A DNA stretch of 17,436 nucleotides from Candidatus Nanohalarchaeota archaeon (GCA_030594795.1 JAUVEK010000014.1:1-17436), one strand, 5' to 3'; numbered from the stretch's first letter, positions 1 to 6,382 are shown. Made by a program: numbers and translations. The notes: generated from the sequence alone by a model not told the origin.

Positions 1-81
1 GGATTTGTGGCTGTCTTCTGATAAGGGCCAGAAGCGGCTTGATTTGCCTGCGCAGAGGATTATTGCCTGTATTTGTTGCAT
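1..81 (-). CDS. Sugar-phosphate nucleotidyltransferase, N-terminal fragment (partial)
   Basis: The minus strand from position 81 reads 27 codons into the window edge and begins MQQIQAIILCAGKSSRFWPL. This is the N-terminal signature of nucleotidyltransferases that join a sugar phosphate to an NTP (glucose-1-phosphate thymidylyl/uridylyltransferase, GlmU-like), where the usual form is AxILAAGxGxRLxPL. In those enzymes this glycine-rich loop binds the NTP. The alanine at the second loop position is replaced by Cys here. The substrate cannot be told from this fragment. A TATA-like box centred about 25 bases upstream supports the ATG at 79-81 and a leaderless mRNA. The gene is transcribed divergently from the neighbouring aldolase-family gene, with 74 bases between the starts. 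Confidence 0.75.
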   Translation of the reverse strand, partial: MQQIQAIILCAGKSSRFWPLSEDSHKS

Positions 82-101
82 GTGTATTATATTATGGGTT
101 A

Positions 102-111
102 AGTTTATTTA
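102..111 (-). promoter_or_regulatory. TATA-like box for the nucleotidyltransferase gene
   Basis: On the minus strand the sequence CTAAATAAAC is centred about 25 bases before the ATG at 81. This is the spacing of an archaeal TATA box to the transcription start of a leaderless mRNA. Inferred from sequence and spacing only. Confidence 0.45.
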
Positions 112-120
112 GTTTTGGTG

Positions 121-131
121 TGATTTATATT
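121..131 (+). promoter_or_regulatory. TATA-like box for the class II aldolase gene
   Basis: TGATTTATAT is centred about 28-30 bases before the tandem ATGs at 156 and 159. It lies 10-20 bases from the divergent box of the nucleotidyltransferase gene, so the two promoters are almost back to back. Confidence 0.45.
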
Positions 132-155
132 GATTTGAGGACATTTATTGTATAG

Positions 156-758
156 ATGATGAATATGGATGATGAAGGGTATATTAAGTTTGATTGTGAG
201 TGGATTCGCACGGGTGCGCTTCCTTTTTCTGATATAGAGGAGATCAATTCATTGAGGAATAAGCTGTATGGGCTTGGGCTGATTGGGGCGCATGATGACG
301 GAGTTGGTTTCGGGAATGTCAGTGCGCGGGTCAGGGGGTCGGATGAGTTTATTATTACAGGTACTGCTACGGGCAGGGTCAAGGTTCCTTGCGGGAGGCA
401 TTATACTAAGGTTGTTGAGTTTGATATTGAGAGGAATTATGTCAAGTGCGCGGGGCCAGTTCGTGCGTCTTCTGAGTCGCTTAGTCATGCGGCGGTTTAT
501 CTGTCTTGCGCAGATGTTAATGCTGTGGTTCATGTGCATTGTCTTTCTTTGTGGAAGAAGCTGATCGGGAAGGTGCCTACTACTTCTCATGATGCGCTTT
601 TTGGGACGCCTGCGATGGCGCGGGAGATCATGAGGCTGTTATGCGAGGGGGGTGCGCAAAAGAAGGGAGTTGTAGTTATGGGGGGACATCGTGAAGGGCT
701 GCTTTTTTTTGGGAAGGATTTGGATGATGTAGAGAAGGTTGTTTTGGATTATAGTTAA
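156..758 (+). CDS. Class II aldolase/adducin family protein
   Basis: The 200-residue product matches the zinc-dependent class II aldolase/adducin fold (L-fuculose-phosphate aldolase, ribulose-5-phosphate 4-epimerase, methylthioribulose dehydratase). Visible motifs are GFGNVSAR near residues 51-58, an SSE segment with the likely catalytic Glu at residue 107, and VVHVHC with candidate zinc ligands His126 and His128. A GGHREG segment near residue 179 offers the third histidine. Family members are usually 190-240 residues, so the length is normal. The start could be ATG 156, ATG 159 or ATG 165; the TATA spacing favours one of the first two. The true substrate is not predictable, and no second sugar-pathway enzyme lies beside it apart from the divergent nucleotidyltransferase. 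Confidence 0.8.
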   Translation: MMNMDDEGYIKFDCEWIRTGALPFSDIEEINSLRNKLYGLGLIGAHDDGVGFGNVSARVRGSDEFIITGTATGRVKVPCGRHYTKVVEFDIERNYVKCAGPVRASSESLSHAAVYLSCADVNAVVHVHCLSLWKKLIGKVPTTSHDALFGTPAMAREIMRLLCEGGAQKKGVVVMGGHREGLLFFGKDLDDVEKVVLDYS

Positions 759-770
759 CGTCGTTACTAA

Positions 771-899
771 ATGGACAAACTTAGCCAAAAACCAAGAGAC
801 GTTAATCTATATGGTGAAGACATTAGTTCCAAAAGTTATGTCTTCAACTATATTTTGATGATATTGTTTAGGTATTCTGGAGTAAAAACAATTCGCTAA
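771..899 (+). CDS. Possible 42-residue small ORF
   Basis: An ATG at 771 opens 42 codons ending at TAA 897-899, beginning MDKLSQKPRDVNLYGEDI. A weak TATA-like TTATAG lies about 20 bases upstream. Its end overlaps the end of the convergent unknown gene by four bases. It also contains both arms of the inverted repeat at 815-846. No family is recognised and chance is a fair explanation in AT-rich DNA. Confidence 0.2.
   Translation: MDKLSQKPRDVNLYGEDISSKSYVFNYILMILFRYSGVKTIR
815..846. repeat. Inverted repeat / hairpin between convergent genes
   Basis: TGAAGACAT (815-823) and ATGTCTTCA (838-846) are perfect 9-base inverted repeats around a 14-base spacer that itself allows a few more pairs. It sits between the ends of the aldolase gene and the convergent unknown gene, so a transcript-end hairpin is the simplest reading. 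There is no strong T run directly after it. Confidence 0.45.
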
Positions 900-1243
900 C
901 TCGTTTTTGCAAGAAATTCTTTGGTCTGGTCGATCCAGTCCACTGGCATCTCAAATTGATATAATAGTTCTGATTTTTTTATTGGGGGGATATCACTGCT
1001 TTTTAAATGATGCTTATTCACGAAATGTTCTTCGTAAAGCTCTATAAATATTTTTGAGTTGAAGTGTGATCTTGTTGGTTCGGTATCAGGAAGGATATTT
1101 AGTATCTTAACTGCTTCATCCAAAACTAAATATTTTGGAAGTATATTTTCTTTGGGACCTCTATCAAATTGATTGCGTTTACCAATCCCCATATAAATAG
1201 GATGTCCTCGTTCCTGAATTAAATATAATGATCGCTCGGGCAT
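896..1243 (-). CDS. Hypothetical protein, 115 residues
   Basis: The open frame runs from ATG 1243 to TAG 896 and gives a soluble, charged protein with no signal peptide and no membrane segment. I do not recognise a family. A good TATA-like box (TTTATAAA) is centred about 26 bases before the ATG, which supports both the start and real expression as a leaderless mRNA. By eye its codons are more A-rich than the G/T-rich coding strands of the neighbouring aldolase and methyltransferase genes, so a different origin is possible. It stands alone, convergent to the aldolase gene and divergent from the ArsR-family gene. Confidence 0.6.
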   Translation of the reverse strand: MPERSLYLIQERGHPIYMGIGKRNQFDRGPKENILPKYLVLDEAVKILNILPDTEPTRSHFNSKIFIELYEEHFVNKHHLKSSDIPPIKKSELLYQFEMPVDWIDQTKEFLAKTS

Positions 1244-1264
1244 GTTTTATAGAAAGGGAATTAG

Positions 1265-1275
1265 ATTTATAAACG
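1265..1275 (-). promoter_or_regulatory. TATA-like box for the 115-residue hypothetical gene
   Basis: The palindromic core TTTATAAA at about 1266-1273 is centred 26-27 bases before the ATG at 1243 on the minus strand, the expected distance for a leaderless archaeal transcript. Confidence 0.5.
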
Positions 1276-1336
1276 TTCCGATTTTTACTGCTTTAAAGTA
1301 AATATTGAACGTGAATCTGCGGATGGGATGGTAAGA

Positions 1337-1345
1337 TTTATATAA
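1337..1345 (+). promoter_or_regulatory. TATA-like box of the arsR-methyltransferase operon
   Basis: TTTATATAA is centred 26 bases before the GTG at 1367, which suggests transcription begins at or very near that GTG. It overlaps the inverted repeat at 1341-1358. Confidence 0.55.
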
Positions 1346-1358
1346 GTTTATGCTTATA
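1341..1358 (+). promoter_or_regulatory. Probable autoregulatory operator for the ArsR-family protein
   Basis: TATAAG-TTTATG-CTTATA is a perfect 6+6 inverted repeat with a 6-base centre, followed at 1361-1366 by a further CTTATA half-site. It overlaps the TATA box and the space before the start codon of an ArsR-family regulator. ArsR/SmtB dimers bind such imperfect AT-rich palindromes at their own promoters, so repression by blocking TBP/TFB is the natural inference. Confidence 0.5.
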
Positions 1359-1366
1359 TACTTATA

Positions 1367-1738
1367 GTGATAGATATGGAGGATTTTGTTCTTAAGATGT
1401 CTGAGGTTTTCAGGGCTCTTTCTGATCCGACTAGGCTCAGAATAATACGGATGCTGGCATCGAATATGGAAAGCGATCTTTGCGTTGTGGAGCTGGCAAA
1501 AAAAGTCGGCATTAGCCAGCCTGCTCTTTCACAGCATATCAGGATTTTGAAAAATGTGGGTATTCTTGATGGTAACAGGAAAGGCTTTCGGGTGTATTAT
1601 AATATCAATACTGATGTCCTGAAGAATTATAAGGCGGATGTTGATAAGCTGTTTAAAATGGCGTTTGTGAAATGCCCTGATTGGGGCAAGTGCAGCGGCC
1701 ACAAGAGGCACATTTCTTTTCGAGGGGTGAAAAGATGA
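1367..1738 (+). CDS. ArsR/SmtB-family winged-helix transcriptional regulator
   Basis: The 123-residue product has the ArsR family layout: FRALSDPTRLRIIRML at residues 15-30, a recognition helix region ISQPALSQHIRILKNVGIL at 49-67, and the wing RKGFRVYYNI at 71-80. The classical ArsR metal site (ELCVCDL) is present only as DLCVVEL, so the second Cys is lost. Instead the C-terminus holds a Cys/His cluster (Cys103, Cys109, His112, His115) that could bind metal. The frame opens with GTG 1367 at the predicted transcription start; ATG 1376 is an alternative. The stop overlaps the methyltransferase start as ATGA, so the two are translated together. The ligand is unknown; arsenic sensing by the classical site is unlikely. 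Confidence 0.85.
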   Translation: MIDMEDFVLKMSEVFRALSDPTRLRIIRMLASNMESDLCVVELAKKVGISQPALSQHIRILKNVGILDGNRKGFRVYYNINTDVLKNYKADVDKLFKMAFVKCPDWGKCSGHKRHISFRGVKR

Positions 1739-2307
1739 AAGGGAACAGTGGACAAAAGCAGATGCCTGCGGTCAGGTTTATGGTGATGACCGTTATTATG
1801 TCTGTCAGGAAATTGTTTCGGAATATTGATGATGAGGTCAGGTACGCGGGGGTGAAAAGCGGGGACCTTGTGCTGGATTTTGGGTGCGGGCCGGGGTTTA
1901 ATACGATTTCGGCAGCCAGGATAGTTGGCCCAGAGGGGAAAGTGTTTGCGCTTGACATTCATGAGCGGGCTCTAGGGATTGTTCAGAAGAAAGCGGAAAA
2001 GTATGGGCTGGATAATATTGAGACGATTTGTTCGGGGTGCGATACTGGCTTGGAGAGCAATAGCGTGGATGTTGTGTATCTGCATAATACGCTGCCTATG
2101 ATTAAGAATAAAGAGGATGTGTTGAATGAGATATACCGGGTTCTTAAAGTGGGGGGGAGATTGTCTTATATGAGCCGGTTTTTTTCGCGCGCTTCTTCTG
2201 AGAATTCTATGAGTGACGAGGAACTTTGGGAGTATCTTGCGGGCGGGAATAAGTTCAGGGTTGTAAAATGCAGGAAGGGGCATTTTATATTTGAGAAGAT
2301 GAGATGA
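1735..2307 (+). CDS. Class I SAM-dependent methyltransferase
   Basis: The 190-residue product has the SAM-binding motif I LVLDFGCGPGFN at residues 45-56, an acidic motif II at FALDIHE, and motif IV/post-region VVYLHNTLPMI, followed by the typical EIYRVLKVGGRL strand. These are features of UbiE/ArsM-like small-molecule methyltransferases. The ATG at 1735 overlaps the ArsR stop (ATGA); the frame is open further upstream, but the overlap and the preceding GGGGTGA (SD) make 1735 the best start. A regulator-methyltransferase operon suggests that the substrate, or a related metal or toxic compound, is the signal. The three-Cys set of ArsM arsenite methyltransferases is not obvious, so the substrate is left open. 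Confidence 0.8.
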   Translation: MKGNSGQKQMPAVRFMVMTVIMSVRKLFRNIDDEVRYAGVKSGDLVLDFGCGPGFNTISAARIVGPEGKVFALDIHERALGIVQKKAEKYGLDNIETICSGCDTGLESNSVDVVYLHNTLPMIKNKEDVLNEIYRVLKVGGRLSYMSRFFSRASSENSMSDEELWEYLAGGNKFRVVKCRKGHFIFEKMR

Positions 2308-2325
2308 AGGTTTTGATGCGCACGA

Positions 2326-2334
2326 ATATAAAAG
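2326..2334 (+). promoter_or_regulatory. TATA-like box for the endonuclease IV gene
   Basis: AATATAAAAG is centred about 25 bases before ATG 2354, consistent with a separate leaderless transcript for the endonuclease IV gene even though it follows the methyltransferase gene on the same strand. Confidence 0.45.
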
Positions 2335-2353
2335 ATAAGGTGCAATATCATTT

Positions 2354-3151
2354 ATGGTTGTTCGTATTGGTACTGCGGGGATTCCGCTTGCATGCAAGGG
2401 AGGGACTACAGCGGATGCTGTGAAGTGCGTTTCGGATATGGGTCTTTCTGCGCTTGAGATTGAGTTTGTCAGGAGCATTTATCTTGATGAAAAGTCTGCT
2501 GTGAAGGTTGGTGAGGTTGCCCGGAAACTTGATGTTTCCCTTTCGTGCCATGCGCCGTATTATATTAATTTTGCGTCGATAAAGCCTGCTGTTGTGTTCA
2601 AGAGCAGGAAGATTGTAGGAGATGCGCTCAGGATTGCTGATGCGTGCAGGGCAGGTATTGTTGTTGTTCATGCTGGCTTTTACAGCGGGAGGGGTGATGA
2701 GGAGACTTACAGGATGATCAAGTCTGCTCTTTCTGCGTTCAGTTCCAGGGCAAAGGTTGGTGTGGAGACTATGGGGCGCCAGAAGCAGTTCGGGAGTGTT
2801 GATGAGGTTGCGCGGCTTGTTGGGGATTGTGAGAATGTTCTGCCTGTTGTGGATTTTGCGCATGTGCATGCGCGGGGAAACGGCTGTATCAGGAGTAAGG
2901 ATGATTTCAAGGGGATTCTTGATAAGTTTGAGAGGCTTGGGGTGTCTCCGATTCATTGCCATATGACGGGGATAAAGTATGAGAACGGGAATGAGAAGCA
3001 TCATCTGCCTTTATCTTCGAATGAGCCTGATTTCAGGCTGCTTGCGGAGGTTTTGAGGGAGAATGAGTATAATGTGACTGTGATTTGTGAGAGTCCTCTT
3101 ATTGAGCAGGATGCGGCTTTGTTTAAGGGGTGGGTTGATTTAAAAAATTGA
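2354..3151 (+). CDS. nfo: Endonuclease IV family protein (AP endonuclease, TIM barrel)
   Basis: The 265-residue product has the endonuclease IV / xylose isomerase-like TIM barrel order. It opens VRIGTAGIP and carries candidate metal ligands along the strands: SCHAPYY (His66), VVVHAGFYSGR (His106), VGVETMG (Glu138), VVDFAHVHARG (Asp167, His170, His172), HCHMTG (His201/His203) and ICESP (Glu near 245). Endonuclease IV cuts DNA 5' of abasic sites with a three-metal centre and starts base-excision repair. Length is typical for archaeal members. The gene has its own TATA-like box. A related sugar isomerase is a less likely alternative, because the HAGFYSG and DFAHVHARG motifs match the nuclease subgroup better. 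Confidence 0.85.
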   Translation: MVVRIGTAGIPLACKGGTTADAVKCVSDMGLSALEIEFVRSIYLDEKSAVKVGEVARKLDVSLSCHAPYYINFASIKPAVVFKSRKIVGDALRIADACRAGIVVVHAGFYSGRGDEETYRMIKSALSAFSSRAKVGVETMGRQKQFGSVDEVARLVGDCENVLPVVDFAHVHARGNGCIRSKDDFKGILDKFERLGVSPIHCHMTGIKYENGNEKHHLPLSSNEPDFRLLAEVLRENEYNVTVICESPLIEQDAALFKGWVDLKN

Positions 3152-3171
3152 AAAATCATGACACTTTATGT

Positions 3172-3218
3172 CAAGCTTTTTTATCGTAGGGATATACTTT
3201 AGATACGATAAAAAAACG
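3172..3218. repeat. Hairpin element, copy 1 (conserved loop)
   Basis: TTTTTTATCGTA (3177-3188) pairs perfectly with TACGATAAAAAA (3204-3215) around a 15-base loop starting GGGATATACTT. The same unit, including flanks CAAGC before and ACG after, recurs in the same orientation at 16349-16392. It lies in the gap between the convergent endonuclease IV gene and an unknown gene. Runs of T in either direction would let it end transcripts from both sides, but the conserved loop suggests more than a terminator. Confidence 0.7.
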
Positions 3219-3257
3219 GGATTACTGACAGATAAAACCAGAATAAGAGGGGATAAT

Positions 3258-3776
3258 TCAGGCTACTGGCTGAAGTTCTAAAAGAAAACGACTTAATATT
3301 GATTTATCATATGATGCTTTTTTTTGATAGTATTTCAATCCAACAAGTGTAACGATATTGTCGAATGAGGGAGGATTGTCTCCTTCATACTCAGCTACCC
3401 CAACAACGGCACTGATTTTTTTCATTTTTGGATCGGAATCACATTTAATAGACTGCTCATACTGGCTTATTCTTGCTCCCGCATCAGATAATGATGCTTC
3501 TGGATATGGTGTAGCAGTTTTCTCATCTAAATTCAATATCTTAAGATTTATATATGGTGATTCAGCTCCGTTAAGTTCACCTGTTTCAATTGAACTGCAT
3601 TCAACACCGATTTCCCTGAGCCAATATTGGTCTTTATTCTCTGGATCCCGTATAAAAACAGCCAGATAGTCAGGAATGGGAGGTCCATCTAGTACTAATT
3701 CGATATTATTTAAGTCGTCGCCTTTAATTTGTGGTGTTTGAAATGGCATGCCTAAAAGAGAGTAAGATAAATTCAT
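3258..3776 (-). CDS. Hypothetical protein, 172 residues
   Basis: The frame from ATG 3776 to the stop at 3258 encodes a soluble acidic protein with two separated Cys residues and no signal peptide or membrane helix. I do not recognise a family. By eye, codon choice is AT-rich and unlike the neighbouring endonuclease and kae1 genes. No clear TATA box stands at the leaderless distance. It is separated from kae1 by only about 75 bases on the same strand, but whether it is read from the kae1 transcript cannot be decided. Length and the lack of stop codons over 172 codons are the main support. Confidence 0.6.
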   Translation of the reverse strand: MNLSYSLLGMPFQTPQIKGDDLNNIELVLDGPPIPDYLAVFIRDPENKDQYWLREIGVECSSIETGELNGAESPYINLKILNLDEKTATPYPEASLSDAGARISQYEQSIKCDSDPKMKKISAVVGVAEYEGDNPPSFDNIVTLVGLKYYQKKASYDKSILSRFLLELQPVA

Positions 3777-3851
3777 ATATCTTTCTATTGTAATTACTAC
3801 TAAATGATTTTGTGTGTTGATATTTTATGTTGGATATTATAATGCATCAAA

Positions 3852-4811
3852 TCAATCATCGTCGGCGCGCCATTTTGGCCTTATCCGGCTGTCTTCTATT
3901 TTTGTTGTTTTTCCTTTTTTTTTGTTTAATATCCCGCTCCAGGCTATCATCACGCCGTTGTCGCCTGCGTATTGCATGGGGCATGCGAAGTATTTTGCGC
4001 CTCTTTCTTTGCACATGATGGAGAGCATTTTGCCCAGCCTTTTGTTTGCTGCGACACCTCCTGTTATGAGGACCTCGTTTTTTTCTGTGTGGGCGAGTGC
4101 TCTTTCTGTCACTTCTGTCAGCATTGCGAAGGCATGCTCCTGAAAGGAGAATGAGAGGTCTTCCAGTTTCGCGCCTTGCCTGTGTCTTCTTACTATGTCT
4201 GTGACGAGGCCTGAATAGGAAAAGTCCATACCTTTTACTGTGTAGGGTAGCTCTATGTATTTTCCTTTTTTTGCGAGTTTCTCGATTATGGGGCCGCCGG
4301 GAAAGCCGAGATTGCATTCTCTTGCGAATTTGTCGATTGCGTTTCCGATTGCTATGTCAAGGGTCTCTCCAAATACACGATATTTCCCGCATGTTTTGCC
4401 TATGACCTGGGAGTTGCCGCCTGAGACGTAGAGAACTATGGGGTCGCATGATTCTGTCATCAGCTTTGCTATGTCTATGTGGGAGATGCAGTGGTTCACG
4501 CCGACAAGCGGCTTTTTTAGTTTCAGGGATAATGCGCGCGCGAATGTGGCTGTGATGCGCAGGCAGGGGGGGAGGCCGGGGCCTTGTGAGAATGAGATGA
4601 TATCAATGTCTTTTGGGTTGATTTTTGCGGTTTTGAGGGCGTCTTTCAGCAGTTTTGGCGCCATCTGGGCGTGATGTTCTGCTGCTTCTCTCGGGTGGAT
4701 TCCCTTGGGGGGGAAGAAGCTTGATTTTACGTCTGAGAGGATCTTGCCTTTGTCGTCGATTATGCCGATGCCCAATGTGTGGGCAGTCCCTTCGATTCCA
4801 AGTGATAGCAT
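3852..4811 (-). CDS. kae1: tRNA N6-threonylcarbamoyltransferase Kae1 (KEOPS subunit)
   Basis: The 319-residue product is the Kae1/TsaD ATPase-like catalytic subunit of KEOPS, which moves threonylcarbamoyl from TC-AMP to A37 of ANN-decoding tRNAs (t6A). It starts MLSLGIEGTAHTLGIGI and shows QGPGLPPCLR at 76-85, iron/zinc ligands His107 and His111 in HCISH, VSGGNSQVI for nucleotide binding, and a C-terminal AGDNGVMIAW with the third ligand Asp. Many euryarchaea fuse Kae1 to the Bud32 kinase; here the protein stops after the Kae1 domain, so Bud32 must be encoded elsewhere. It has its own TATA-like box and is cut off from the rps27ae operon by a gene on the other strand. Confidence 0.95.
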   Translation of the reverse strand: MLSLGIEGTAHTLGIGIIDDKGKILSDVKSSFFPPKGIHPREAAEHHAQMAPKLLKDALKTAKINPKDIDIISFSQGPGLPPCLRITATFARALSLKLKKPLVGVNHCISHIDIAKLMTESCDPIVLYVSGGNSQVIGKTCGKYRVFGETLDIAIGNAIDKFARECNLGFPGGPIIEKLAKKGKYIELPYTVKGMDFSYSGLVTDIVRRHRQGAKLEDLSFSFQEHAFAMLTEVTERALAHTEKNEVLITGGVAANKRLGKMLSIMCKERGAKYFACPMQYAGDNGVMIAWSGILNKKKGKTTKIEDSRIRPKWRADDD

Positions 4812-4831
4812 GGGCTTTTTATGGGGGTTTA

Positions 4832-4842
4832 AGTTTATATTG
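4832..4842 (-). promoter_or_regulatory. TATA-like box for kae1
   Basis: On the minus strand AATATAAACTT is centred about 25 bases before the kae1 ATG at 4811. This shows that kae1 can be transcribed on its own, as a leaderless mRNA, despite lying downstream of the ribosomal protein operon. Confidence 0.5.
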
Positions 4843-4876
4843 ATTCGTTCTGCGATTTTCAGTGCGTGCAGAAAGA

Positions 4877-4887
4877 ATTATAAATAT
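4877..4887 (+). promoter_or_regulatory. TATA-like box for the 4907 gene
   Basis: TTATAAATA (4878-4886) is centred 25 bases before ATG 4907. This is the main reason for choosing that ATG over the in-frame ATG at 4862, which would lie upstream of the box. Confidence 0.55.
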
Positions 4888-4906
4888 ACTACTCTTAGTT
4901 CGTGAT

Positions 4907-5578
4907 ATGGATCAATTGGCAGAACAAAACAGATACTGGATAATCTCGTTTACTTCAGATGATGCACATGTAATTGAAACAAAGCAGGGAGACGGTCCCA
5001 GTAAACCCCTGAGAACATTAAGAGTCCATTATAGAGATTTGAAGTATAAATATATGGATATAGAAAAGGAAGCCAGAAGGCTTGCTGAAGCGGAAAAAAA
5101 TCAGGTTGACCCAAGAATCCTGCTCGACAAGAATAACTCAATAGAATACATTTTATCTTTACCCCAGATAAGGGATCGTGAAGATAAGGAGTTTTTTGTA
5201 GATATGCTTAAACATTTTAGGGAGGGTCCAGACGATTTCCACGAAACATATATCCGGAAATATGATGATGCGCAGAAAAAAACTTTAGAAGAACTTTATC
5301 TAGAAATACGTGGTGGACTAGAAGAGAAAAGAGATTATGTTCCGAAAGAAATTGGGAATTTGACTCAAGGAGAATTGTCGCTTGGATTGCCCGGGGCAGG
5401 CTATATCACAGGAACTGCTGACTTTACAACATTGGATGATGCATTATCTGCATTATATTATAGGTGGGAAGATATCTGGAATGATATTGAAAAGGTTAAA
5501 TATATGGAAGAATTAGAAGGATTCGCGGTTTATGTAGCACAGGAAAGGATGTCCAAAATATTTGGCGGATTATTTTGA
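4907..5578 (+). CDS. Hypothetical protein between kae1 and rps27ae, 223 residues
   Basis: The product starts MDQLAEQNRYWIISF and is soluble, charged, rich in helix-forming residues in its middle (DIEKEARRLAEAEKN) and without Cys. There is no signal peptide or membrane helix, and I recognise no family. The frame is open back to 4862, but a TATA-like box at 4877-4887 places the start at 4907. It is encoded against the direction of the conserved block and separates rps27ae from kae1, genes that are often adjacent in archaea. By eye its codons are far richer in A than those of its neighbours. Insertion of a foreign gene into a core locus is a reasonable inference; the 8-base gap to the rps27ae stop is very tight. 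Confidence 0.65.
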   Translation: MDQLAEQNRYWIISFTSDDAHVIETKQGDGPSKPLRTLRVHYRDLKYKYMDIEKEARRLAEAEKNQVDPRILLDKNNSIEYILSLPQIRDREDKEFFVDMLKHFREGPDDFHETYIRKYDDAQKKTLEELYLEIRGGLEEKRDYVPKEIGNLTQGELSLGLPGAGYITGTADFTTLDDALSALYYRWEDIWNDIEKVKYMEELEGFAVYVAQERMSKIFGGLF

Positions 5579-5586
5579 AATGATTT

Positions 5587-5781
5587 TTAAGCTTTTTTGA
5601 TTTCGGTGTAGCCGCATCCGCCGCAGTATATCCTGTTGTTCATGGCTGCAAGCATCTTTTTGCATTTCGGGCATTTTTTGTTCTTTAGAACTGCTTTCCC
5701 GTCTTTTATCTCGTAGTTTTTCCATAGCTTCGGGCTTTTTCCGCGCCCTTTGCTTTTTGCTTTTTTTGCGATAGTAGTCAC
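5587..5781 (-). CDS. rps27ae: Ribosomal protein S27ae (eS31)
   Basis: The 64-residue product matches archaeal S27ae, a small-subunit protein with a zinc ribbon; ligands are Cys37 and Cys40 (CPKC) and Cys53 and Cys56 (CGGC), and the basic N-terminus KKAKSKGRGKSPK contacts rRNA. Unlike the eukaryotic form there is no ubiquitin domain. The only possible start is GTG 5781, because an in-frame TAA lies just upstream; an AGGGTGA sequence overlaps it. It follows rps24e by 10 bases and is the last gene of the minus-strand operon. Confidence 0.93.
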   Translation of the reverse strand: MTTIAKKAKSKGRGKSPKLWKNYEIKDGKAVLKNKKCPKCKKMLAAMNNRIYCGGCGYTEIKKA

Positions 5782-5791
5782 CCTGTCTTAA

Positions 5792-6382
5792 TTATTCTTT
5801 TTTTTGTGAATCATCTTTTGATGTGTCTTTGGTTTTGTCTTCTTTTTCTTCAGCCTTTGGTTTTTCTTTGGTTTCAGGAGAAGGTTCCGGGTTGGATTTC
5901 TCTTTTTTTTCCGGCTTTTCTTCTTTTACCGGCTCCTCTGCTTTTTCTTCCTTTGGCTCTTCTTTCTTTTCTTCGGGCTTAGGTTCTTCTTTTACTTCCT
6001 GTTTTGGCTCCTGCTCTGCCGGCTTGGCTTCTTCTGTCTTTTTTTCTTCTTTTTCTGGTTCTTTCCTGTCCTCTTGCTCTTTTTGTTCAACAGTTTCTTC
6101 TTTTTTTGGCTCTGCGCCGGCAGCGTCTTTTTTTGCTTTTGCGTATCCTGGCACCAAGTTCGGTTTGTCATACACTTTCAGGCGCACTTCGCATATAGGC
6201 CTTCCGAATTTCTGGTAGACGCCGTCAATGTAGACGCATTCCGGCTTTACCTTGAGTTCGGTTGAGACCTGCGCAATAATGTCTCTTTTGCTGGGTGTCG
6301 TGCCTGACTTCTGAACCATGCATACTATCTCTCTTCTTGAAAGAAGTGGGTTTTTTTTGTCGTCAATAATGTCTATTTCCAT
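5792..6382 (-). CDS. rps24e: Ribosomal protein S24e with a long K/E/P-rich C-terminal tail
   Basis: Residues 1 to about 88 match S24e (eS24), starting MEIDIIDDKKNPLLSRREI and including the conserved FGRPICEVRLKVYDK segment. Archaeal S24e is normally about 100 residues. Here the frame continues for roughly another 105 residues made almost only of Lys, Glu, Pro, Ala and Asp in irregular KEEPKPEE-like units, likely unstructured. The tail is in frame, without stops, and ends 10 bases before rps27ae, so it is part of the gene. It follows spt4 by 27 bases. The tail's role is unknown; the length difference comes from low-complexity expansion and not from fusion to a recognisable domain. Confidence 0.9.
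   Translation of the reverse strand: MEIDIIDDKKNPLLSRREIVCMVQKSGTTPSKRDIIAQVSTELKVKPECVYIDGVYQKFGRPICEVRLKVYDKPNLVPGYAKAKKDAAGAEPKKEETVEQKEQEDRKEPEKEEKKTEEAKPAEQEPKQEVKEEPKPEEKKEEPKEEKAEEPVKEEKPEKKEKSNPEPSPETKEKPKAEEKEDKTKDTSKDDSQKKE

Noticed and set aside
3..154. Plus-strand open frame from the window edge to TAG near 152, with hydrophobic residues
   Set aside because: The minus strand in the same place gives a clear nucleotidyltransferase N-terminus, and the divergent promoters fall inside this frame.
1681..1734. Upstream extension of the methyltransferase to ATG 1681
   Set aside because: It would overlap the ArsR gene by 58 bases; the ATGA overlap at 1735 with a Shine-Dalgarno site is the normal arrangement.
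3827..4154. Plus-strand open frames opposite kae1
   Set aside because: kae1 is certain on the minus strand and the opposite frames have no recognisable product.
5823..6265. Long plus-strand open frames rich in Ser and Phe opposite rps24e
   Set aside because: They are the reverse reading of the K/E-rich S24e tail, where GAA/AAG codons become TTC/CTT; no start signals or family support them.
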